From an uncultured Myxococcales bacterium (lineage in GTDB: Bacteria; Myxococcota_A; UBA9042): 51,385 bases of DNA. This document shows positions 45,660-51,385 of this stretch, piece after piece; position 1 is the first letter of the stretch; every line of letters starts with the position of its first letter. The position numbers and the translations under genes were made by a program. Location of the stretch: assembly GCA_903924465.1 (NCBI GenBank), contig CAIYBN010000112.1, forward strand, positions 1-51,385. Reading direction: 5' to 3'. The notes below the pieces were generated by a model. That model saw only the letters and a list, made by a program, of their open reading frames with translations, searched no databases and was not told the DNA's origin.

Positions 45660-47114
45660 ATGACGCACACTTGGGCCGCTGTCGCAGAACGTTTGGCCGC
45701 GCGCTATCCACTGCTGAGCTTTGTCGCCGCGGATCTGACCGATGCCCAGCGCACTTTGATCGCGGCGGCGGCGCATTCCGGCCTGGCAGCGGAAGTGCTG
45801 AAAGTGGGTCGGCAACCGCTGGAAGAAGTGGCCGCGCAAGCCATCGCGAGCCTCGACAAGCGCGATCGCCCGACGCTGCTTCTGGTGCCCGATGGTCACA
45901 AGCTTTGGACGTCGCAGATGTTCGTGCGGCTGCTGGCCGAGAAGCTGGAGGACATCGAACGCGGCAATCACGTGATTGGGCTCCTGGCGCCGGTTGACGT
46001 GCCGTGCCCGGAACTCGCGCGCGAACGCGTGGTGCTGTACTTGCCGTTGCCGGGGCCGGAGGTGTTGAAGGCGCTGTGCGTCGCGGCGTTGCGCGGCATG
46101 CCGATGGCCGGTGACCCGAGCCTCATCGACGCGGCGGCGCAGGCCTTGGCAGGCTTGGGGCTGGGGCAGGCGCGGCGGGCACTGCGGCGGGCCCGAATCT
46201 CCGCGGGAGATCCGGCCGCGACGCTGGCGCTGCTGCAAGCCGAAAAGCGCGATCTCGTCGCTGCGGAAGGTGTGCTGGAGGTCATCGACCAGGTGCCAAC
46301 GCTGGCGGAAGTCGGCGGGCTGGAGGCGCTGAAGGCTTGGCTGTTGCGCCGCAAGCGCGCGCTTGAACCGGCGGCCCAGGCGTTTGGCCTGCCCAAGCCC
46401 AAAGGCGTGCTGGTGATCGGCGTGCAAGGCTGCGGGAAGTCGCTGGTGGCGAAGGCGACCGCGTCGGCGTTGGGCGTTCCGCTGGCGCGTCTGGATCTCG
46501 GCCGGTTGTACGCGGCGGGTGGTGCGCCCGATGAGCCGTTGCGCCGCGCGCTGCAGATCGCCGAAGCCATGGCGCCGTCCGTCTTGTGGCTGGACGAAAT
46601 CGACAAGGCGTTCGCCACTGCGGCGTCGAGTCCATCGGAGGCGGGCGGCCGTTTGCTCGGCACGATGCTCACCTGGCTGGGCGAACAGCGCGGCGTGTTT
46701 GTCGCCGCGACGGCGAACCGCGTGGACCATCTGCCCGCCGAGCTGCTGCGAAAAGGCCGGTTTGATGAAACGTTCTTTGTCGACACGCCCGATCCACACG
46801 TCCGTCGCGAAATCCTGGCGATTTGCCTGGCGCGCTCTGGGCGGCGGCCGCAGGACTTTGATCTCGACAAGCTCGCACAGCTCGCCGATCGCCTGACTGG
46901 CGCGGAAGTGGAGCAGGGCGTGATCGAAGCCCTGGCGCAGTGTTGGAGCGACAATCGCCAGCTGACGACCGAAGACATTGGCTCGGCGCTTTCCAAAACC
47001 GTGCCTTTCGTGGAAACCTACGAACCGCAGGTCAAGGCGCTGCGCGAGTGGGCCCGCAAGCGCTGCCGATCGGCGGGAACGGACCGCAGCCTGCGCGACC
47101 TGTTCGACACGTGA
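45660..47114 (+). CDS. Ycf46-like AAA ATPase
   Basis: A 484-residue protein. The N-terminal 220 residues are a divergent domain as in Ycf46 proteins. The AAA domain has Walker A G-V-Q-G-C-G-K-S near 257, Walker B V-L-W-L-D-E-I-D near 306, and sensor and Arg-finger motifs A-T-A-N-R and R-K-G-R-F-D-E. Plant-plastid and cyanobacterial Ycf46 is linked to carbon metabolism; the role in other bacteria is unknown. It sits in the run leading to gpsA with 7-bp spacing. Confidence 0.85.
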   Translation: MTHTWAAVAERLAARYPLLSFVAADLTDAQRTLIAAAAHSGLAAEVLKVGRQPLEEVAAQAIASLDKRDRPTLLLVPDGHKLWTSQMFVRLLAEKLEDIERGNHVIGLLAPVDVPCPELARERVVLYLPLPGPEVLKALCVAALRGMPMAGDPSLIDAAAQALAGLGLGQARRALRRARISAGDPAATLALLQAEKRDLVAAEGVLEVIDQVPTLAEVGGLEALKAWLLRRKRALEPAAQAFGLPKPKGVLVIGVQGCGKSLVAKATASALGVPLARLDLGRLYAAGGAPDEPLRRALQIAEAMAPSVLWLDEIDKAFATAASSPSEAGGRLLGTMLTWLGEQRGVFVAATANRVDHLPAELLRKGRFDETFFVDTPDPHVRREILAICLARSGRRPQDFDLDKLAQLADRLTGAEVEQGVIEALAQCWSDNRQLTTEDIGSALSKTVPFVETYEPQVKALREWARKRCRSAGTDRSLRDLFDT

Positions 47115-47121
47115 GGGAGCC

Positions 47122-48138
47122 ATGAGCGAACAGATTGACGTCGCCGTCGTAGGAGCTGGCGCTTGGGGAACCGCGCTGGCGATGCACTGCGCGCGCAAGG
47201 GCCTGCGCACGCGCTTGTGGGCGTTTGAGCCAGACGTTGTCCGGGACGTCAATGAATCTTATGAAAACAAACGATTTTTTGCGGGTCACGTCTTGCCCAA
47301 AGGTCTGGAAGCGTCGGGCGATCTGGCGTACTGCGTCAAGTCCGCGCGGATTGTGTTGACCGTGATGCCGACGCCCCATGTCGCGCGGCTGGCGCAGCAG
47401 ATGGCGCCGCTGTTGAGCGACGAACAGGCGATTGTTTCGTGCTCCAAAGGCATCGACAACGAGAGCCTGGAAACCGTGAATGAGATCTTTGAGCGGGTCC
47501 TGCCGCGGCGCTTGAAAAGTTCGCTCGCCTATTTGTCCGGACCGTCTTTTGCCGCTGAAGTCGCTATCGGCTCGCCTACGGCCGTGACGGTCGCCTCGGT
47601 CGATCGCAACCTCGCCCGGTTCGTCCAGCAGGAACTTTCGACGGATCGCTTCCGCTGCTACGCCACCAACGACGTCATCGGCGTCGAGATGGGCGGCGCG
47701 TTGAAGAACGTGATGGCGATCGCGACGGGCGCTTCGGACGGACTGGGCTTTGGCCACAACGCGCGCGCGGGCTTGATCACCCGCGGTCTGGCGGAAATTA
47801 CCAGACTGGCGGTCAAGAAGGGTGGAAATCCATTGACAATGCAAGGTCTTGCCGGCGTTGGCGACTTGGTCCTGACCTGCACGGGCGACCTGAGCCGCAA
47901 TCGTACGGTGGGTCTGCGCCTGGGGCGTGGCGAGCCGATGGCAGCGATTCTCGGGTCGATGACTGCGGTCGCGGAAGGCGTGTTGACCAGTCGGTCGGCG
48001 TTCCGGCTCGCGCAACAACTGGGCGTCGATGTACCGATCATCGAAAATACCTATCGCGTCGTGCACGAAGGTCTGGCACCGATGGACGCACTGAATGCGC
48101 TGATGACGCGCTCGCTGAAGGATGAACTCGTACTGTGA
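47122..48138 (+). CDS. gpsA: NAD(P)H-dependent glycerol-3-phosphate dehydrogenase
   Basis: A 338-residue cytoplasmic enzyme reducing dihydroxyacetone phosphate to glycerol-3-phosphate for phospholipid synthesis. The nucleotide motif G-A-G-A-W-G-T-A is at 11-18, the catalytic Lys in G-A-L-K-N-V-M-A-I-A and the substrate segment N-A-R-A-G-L-I-T-R-G. AGGGAG precedes the ATG at 47122; the frame runs further upstream but that part overlaps the ATPase gene. The stop overlaps the rimM start (GTGA). Confidence 0.95.
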   Translation: MSEQIDVAVVGAGAWGTALAMHCARKGLRTRLWAFEPDVVRDVNESYENKRFFAGHVLPKGLEASGDLAYCVKSARIVLTVMPTPHVARLAQQMAPLLSDEQAIVSCSKGIDNESLETVNEIFERVLPRRLKSSLAYLSGPSFAAEVAIGSPTAVTVASVDRNLARFVQQELSTDRFRCYATNDVIGVEMGGALKNVMAIATGASDGLGFGHNARAGLITRGLAEITRLAVKKGGNPLTMQGLAGVGDLVLTCTGDLSRNRTVGLRLGRGEPMAAILGSMTAVAEGVLTSRSAFRLAQQLGVDVPIIENTYRVVHEGLAPMDALNALMTRSLKDELVL

Positions 48139-48728
48139 CGGACAACACTATCCCCAAAATCGACCTCCCCAAGCTGGAGCCGCTGCCCGGCAGCGTCGGC
48201 AAAATGGATCCGGACGCGGTCTGGATCGAAGTCGGCAAGGTCGGCCGGCCACACGGTTTGAAGGGCGAAATTCGCCTACAGGTCTATAACCTGGACAGCG
48301 ATGTCTGGGCGCCTGGGCAGCGATTGCGCGCGTGGCTGCCTGGTAAGCCCGCAGTCCTGCTGGAAATTGCCAGTTTTCGCGACATCCTGCCGATGCCGCT
48401 GGCGACGTTCGTCGGCATCGACGATCGCGATGTGGCGGCCAAGCTGACGCACGCCGTGTTGGCCATGGACGAGCAGGAACTGCCGGAAACCGACGATGAC
48501 GAGTTCTACGTCCACGAATTGATCGGCGCGACGGTGTTGGATGACGCGACCCGCAAGCCGGTCGGCGTGGTGCGGGCGTTGCTCGAGACGCCATCAGATG
48601 TGCTTGAAATTTCTTTGAATTCCGGCGCAGCGGCGATGATTCCGGTGAACGCCGACGCCATCACGGAGATGGGCCGACAAAAGGGCATCCTCGTGGTTCG
48701 CGACATCGACGACTGGAAAGATCGGTGA
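48135..48728 (+). CDS. rimM: 16S rRNA processing protein RimM
   Basis: A 197-residue protein starting with GTG at 48135. The N-terminal domain has V-G-K-V-G-R-P-H-G-L-K-G-E-I-R, the RimM signature; the PRC-barrel half has F-Y-V-H-E-L-I-G and I-P-V-N-A-D-A-I. It matures the 30S subunit head. About 35 extra residues precede the domain. The stop overlaps the trmD start. Confidence 0.92.
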   Translation: MTDNTIPKIDLPKLEPLPGSVGKMDPDAVWIEVGKVGRPHGLKGEIRLQVYNLDSDVWAPGQRLRAWLPGKPAVLLEIASFRDILPMPLATFVGIDDRDVAAKLTHAVLAMDEQELPETDDDEFYVHELIGATVLDDATRKPVGVVRALLETPSDVLEISLNSGAAAMIPVNADAITEMGRQKGILVVRDIDDWKDR

Positions 48729-49399
48729 GCTATCGATTTGACATCCTGACGCTGTTTCCGGCGCTGTTTGACGGGCTGCGGCAGGAAAGCCTGATCGGCA
48801 AGGCCTTGGAAACGCAGATCATTGCCCTGGAGCTGCACAACTGGCGGCGTTTTGCCACGGACCGTCACAGCACGGTGGACGACGCGCCATTCGGCGGTGG
48901 CGCAGGCCTTGTGCTGAAACCGGATCCGCTGGTCAAGTGTCTGCGCGAGGTCGTGCCGCCCGGGTCGCGCAAGATCCTGCTCAGTCCGTCCGGTCGGCCG
49001 TTCAACCAGAAATTGGCTCACGAGTGGTCGCAACTATCTGGCATTACGCTGATTTGCGGTCGCTACGAAGGTTTTGATCAGCGGATTGAGAGCCACGTCG
49101 ACGAGGTCATTTCGATCGGCGATTTTGTCCTCAATGGCGGTGAAGTGGCGGCGATGGCGGTGGTGGAAGCGGTCGCGCGGCTGCTGCCTGGCGTCATCGG
49201 CAATGCCGAATCGCTGACCGAAGAGTCGTTCGCCGATGGCCTGCTGGAGTACCCACAGTACACGCGACCGCGCGATTTTGAAGGGCAAACGGTGCCGGAC
49301 GTCTTGCTCTCGGGCAACCACGCGGAGATTGCCAAGTGGCGCCTGGCCCAACGCGTGGCGCGCACGCGGGCGATGCGGCCCGATTTGCCAAAAGACTGA
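48725..49399 (+). CDS. trmD: tRNA (guanine-N1)-methyltransferase TrmD
   Basis: A 224-residue SPOUT methylase that modifies G37 of tRNAs. Motifs: F-D-I-L-T-L-F-P, D-D-A-P-F-G-G-G-A-G, I-C-G-R-Y-E-G-F-D-Q-R and I-G-D-F-V-L-N-G-G-E, with the catalytic Asp region E-Y-P-Q-Y-T-R-P. Length is slightly short of 240 or so, with a trimmed C-terminus. It starts with GTG at 48725. Confidence 0.96.
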   Translation: MSYRFDILTLFPALFDGLRQESLIGKALETQIIALELHNWRRFATDRHSTVDDAPFGGGAGLVLKPDPLVKCLREVVPPGSRKILLSPSGRPFNQKLAHEWSQLSGITLICGRYEGFDQRIESHVDEVISIGDFVLNGGEVAAMAVVEAVARLLPGVIGNAESLTEESFADGLLEYPQYTRPRDFEGQTVPDVLLSGNHAEIAKWRLAQRVARTRAMRPDLPKD

Positions 49400-49474
49400 C
49401 GGCAGGTTGCGTCTCGCGCCTGCGCTCCGCTATTCTCACCCCGCGCGCAGGTCCTGATCGCGCTTGACTTTTTC

Positions 49475-50071
49475 ATGCAAACCTCTATCTTCTTGGCCCT
49501 CGTTCATCATCCCGTGCTCAACCGGCGCGGGGAAGTGGTGACGACAGCGATCACCAACGTCGACCTGCACGACCTCGCTCGGTCAGGAAGAACGTACGGA
49601 ATTCACAGCGTATTTGTTGTGACTCCGGTGTTGCTGCAGCAGCGAATGGTCGGCCAAGTGCTGGGCCATTGGACGCAAGGGGAAGGTTCGTCGCATGAGC
49701 GCCGGGCCGATGCCATGCGCCGGGTGACTGCGGTCGCCACGCTGCAAGACGCCATGACGGCGATTGAACACCAGACTGGCCGCGCGCCAGTCGTGGCCGT
49801 CACGGGAGCGCAAATGCACACGCCCAATGCGGATTTTGCCGGTCTCCGGCAGAAACTCCTGCAAACCGGCGACATCGATGGCCGTCCACTGCTGCTGGTT
49901 TTTGGAACTGGTTGGGGTATGACGCAAGAGTTCATCGATACCGCAGACTTGCGCCTGCCGCCCTTGCTTCGCGATCCACGGATCGTCGATCCCGAGGGCG
50001 CGTACAACCATCTTTCGGTGCGCGCCGCTGTGGCGATTGCACTCGATCGGCTGCTCGGCGAATCCCGCTGA
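49475..50071 (+). CDS. RNA methyltransferase, SPOUT-like family next to trmD
   Basis: A 198-residue protein of the family often found between trmD and rplS (Pfam Methyltrn_RNA_4 type). Supporting features: L-V-H-H-P-V-L-N-R-R-G-E near the start, T-A-I-T-N-V-D-L-H-D, and L-L-V-F-G-T-G-W-G-M followed by Y-N-H-L-S-V-R-A-A-V-A-I. These fit a knot-type SAM site. The target RNA is unknown. Confidence 0.85.
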   Translation: MQTSIFLALVHHPVLNRRGEVVTTAITNVDLHDLARSGRTYGIHSVFVVTPVLLQQRMVGQVLGHWTQGEGSSHERRADAMRRVTAVATLQDAMTAIEHQTGRAPVVAVTGAQMHTPNADFAGLRQKLLQTGDIDGRPLLLVFGTGWGMTQEFIDTADLRLPPLLRDPRIVDPEGAYNHLSVRAAVAIALDRLLGESR

Positions 50072-50183
50072 GTGGTCTACAAGACGCTGCCCGCGCCAAC
50101 CCGCGATCGGCCAGTGTCCAAGCGGAGGTAAGTGCACCTCGTCGGGGCGACCCGCAGTGTACCGCTGCCCACCTGAAAGTTCT

Positions 50184-50201
50184 GCAATACCCATGTATTG
50201 C
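50184..50201 (+). promoter_or_regulatory. Leader hairpin just before the rplS ribosome site
   Basis: GCAATAC (50184-50190) and GTATTGC (50195-50201) form a perfect 7-bp stem with a CCAT loop. The stem ends a few bases before the GGAG that serves the rplS ATG at 50216. It could affect rplS translation. Confidence 0.5.
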
Positions 50202-50215
50202 GTTTGGAGTTAGCC

Positions 50216-50575
50216 ATGATGAACAGCCTCGTCCAGTACGTCCAGAGCGGCCACCTGCGTTTTGATATTCCGTCGTTTTCGACCGGCGACACCGTCCGCG
50301 TGCACGGCCGCATCATCGAAGGCGAAAAAGAGCGCGTGCAGATTTACGAAGGCGTGGTCCTGCGCAGGTCCGCTGGCCAGGGCGTCGACGCCACTTTCAC
50401 GGTGCGCAAGATCTCCAATGGCATCGGCGTCGAGCGCATTTTCCCGCTGCACAGCCCGCGCGTGCTGAAGCTGGAAGTGCTGTCGTCCGGCAAGGTGCGT
50501 CGCGCGAAGGTCTACTTCCTGCGCGAACTGCAGGGCAAGGCCGCGAAACTCAAGAAGATCGAAGAGCAGTACTAA
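50216..50575 (+). CDS. rplS: 50S ribosomal protein L19
   Basis: A 119-residue protein, starting M-M-N-S-L with GGAG upstream; the second ATG at 50219 is also possible. [22 protein letters not shown] and [13 protein letters not shown] are the L19 core. It forms part of the bridge between subunits. The gene ends the operon, followed by a strong terminator. Confidence 0.97.
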   Translation: MMNSLVQYVQSGHLRFDIPSFSTGDTVRVHGRIIEGEKERVQIYEGVVLRRSAGQGVDATFTVRKISNGIGVERIFPLHSPRVLKLEVLSSGKVRRAKVYFLRELQGKAAKLKKIEEQY

Positions 50576-50591
50576 GCGATTCGGAGCGATC

Positions 50592-50637
50592 GCCGCGGCG
50601 GTTCGGACAGCGCGTTCGGGCCGCCGCCGGCATTTTT
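50592..50637 (+). terminator. Intrinsic terminator after rplS
   Basis: GCGGCGG (50595-50601) pairs with CCGCCGC (50621-50627), extended by GCC/GGC with one bulge, and is followed by ATTTTT. The 19-base loop is long, but the stem is very stable. Confidence 0.7.
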
Positions 50638-50644
50638 GCCGCCA

Positions 50645-51130
50645 TTACGCGTCGTTGGACACGTCAATTGCCTTGGCTTCCAACACGCGCACCAGATCGC
50701 GTGGCGCGATCGCGACCAGAAATCCGCGTTTGCCGCCATTCAAGAAGATCTGCGGCAGGCCGAGGATGGACCGCTCCACGAACACAGGCAGCGGCTTCTT
50801 GAGTCCAAACGGCGACGTGCCACCGACGAGATATCCGCTGTGCCGCTGCGCCAGTTCCGGCGCGCACGGACGAACCAGGCGGGCGCCGATGGCCGCCGCC
50901 AGCGCTTTGGTCGACACCGCGCGATCACCGTGCTGAAGAACGACCAGCGGCTTCGCGGTATCATCTTCAAAAATCAGGGTTTTGACGACACTGTGCTCGT
51001 CAACGCCGAGCGCCTGTGCGCTGTGGGCCGTCCCGCCGCGATCAACGTACGGGTAGGTCATGGGGGTAAACGTCACACCGTGCTGGCGAAGTACGCGTAC
51101 GGCGGCGGTAACGGGGTAATCGAGGCTCAT
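50645..51130 (-). CDS. ybaK: YbaK/EbsC-type aminoacyl-tRNA deacylase
   Basis: A 161-residue protein. G-G-T-A-H-S-A-Q-A-L-G, V-V-K-T-L-I-F and G-G-T-S-P-F-G-L-K-K-P-L-P-V are the YbaK signature. These enzymes hydrolyse Cys-tRNA-Pro and related mischarged tRNAs. It converges on the rplS operon across the shared terminator. Confidence 0.92.
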   Translation of the reverse strand: MSLDYPVTAAVRVLRQHGVTFTPMTYPYVDRGGTAHSAQALGVDEHSVVKTLIFEDDTAKPLVVLQHGDRAVSTKALAAAIGARLVRPCAPELAQRHSGYLVGGTSPFGLKKPLPVFVERSILGLPQIFLNGGKRGFLVAIAPRDLVRVLEAKAIDVSNDA

Positions 51131-51160
51131 GACGTGCTCCGGGCTGACCGGGCGAAGAGG

Positions 51161-51385
51161 CTAACAGATCCGACAGAATTTGGCGTCACCGTTGCGTGAA
51201 CATCCAGCGCAGGGGGCGCCGGCGCACACACATGGGACTCGGCGAAGGGGCGCATCCGCAGACTGATTCAAGCCGCCCGTAGCGCCACCGCCGGCTCGCA
51301 CCGCCACGCCGCCCGCAGCGCCAGCATCGGCGGGCTTCCAGCGTGACTCCACCGAATCCCCGACCGCTTCATCCGCTGCTGCATC
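51161..51385 (-). CDS. C-terminal part of a protein ending in a zinc ribbon (5' end outside window)
   Basis: The frame is open from the window edge to a TAG at 51161, giving 74 codons. The visible part is a Gly/Ala-rich linker followed by C-A-G-C-S-R-N-G-D-A-K-F-C-R-I-C at the very end, a C-x-x-C ... F-C-x-x-C zinc ribbon. Such ribbons close many SPFH-type and other proteins; the main domain is not visible. Transcription is toward ybaK with a 30-bp gap. Confidence 0.6.
   Translation of the reverse strand, partial: DAAADEAVGDSVESRWKPADAGAAGGVAVRAGGGATGGLNQSADAPLRRVPCVCAGAPCAGCSRNGDAKFCRIC

Noticed and set aside
43953..47252. A 1099-codon minus-strand frame
   Set aside because: It covers the antisense of DUF1844, the NtrC-type activator and the ATPase, all of which have strong motifs on the plus strand.

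Overview
The window is 51.4 kb of G+C-rich bacterial chromosome and looks like a myxobacterium-type or related deltaproteobacterial genome. Indicators are large Cys-rich surface lipoproteins with C-D-D-G-x-x-C-T repeats, a Ser/Thr kinase with an extracellular sensor part, several PEGA-domain proteins, an NtrC-type activator, a DUF1844 gene, and the usual housekeeping clusters (metK, rplM-rpsI, gpsA-rimM-trmD-rplS). No phage, insertion sequence or CRISPR array was seen. The assignment to phylum is inference.

Left part (1-8003, all minus strand): an asparaginase of the Rhizobium ReAV type, a PilZ protein and a lipoprotein carrying C-type lectin and fibrinogen-like domains form an operon. Next comes a very large Cys-rich lipoprotein that leaves the window at base 1 through a run of near-identical 192-bp repeats.

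The most unusual segment is 8131-10146. It has no credible gene, is strongly purine-rich on the minus strand, and is packed with hairpins whose loops are GNRA or UUCG only when read on the minus strand. It starts at a sigma70-like promoter, ends at an intrinsic terminator, and its 5' and 3' ends are complementary. I interpret it as a roughly 2-kb structured noncoding RNA of a kind I do not recognise. A perfect 8-bp inverted repeat sits just upstream of its promoter.

10.4-27.9 kb: a TolB-like protein and a Ser/Thr kinase with three E-P-N-D sensor modules; a PhnD-like binding protein; a phosphoesterase; a peroxiredoxin; a secreted protein; then an operon of a somatomedin-B-like Cys-rich lipoprotein, tatD and tcdA on the minus strand. 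metK, rplM, rpsI and a CAT-anticodon tRNA follow on the plus strand. A lamin-tail protein gene on the minus strand runs through a duplicated tRNA 3' end and then the tRNA itself. A PEGA protein, a TrmN6-like methylase and a small conserved protein come next.

27.9-43.8 kb: a divergent clpP with two genes for a diacetamido-uronic acid sugar (one an oxidoreductase-acetyltransferase fusion), a lytic transglycosylase, a CorC/CNNM transporter, a DUF58-transglutaminase-PEGA operon, a solitary microcompartment-type shell protein, and an operon headed by an RpoH-like sigma factor. 43.9-51.4 kb: a compact plus-strand run DUF1844, NtrC-type activator, AAA ATPase, gpsA, rimM, trmD, RNA methylase, rplS, then ybaK and a partial zinc-ribbon gene on the minus strand.
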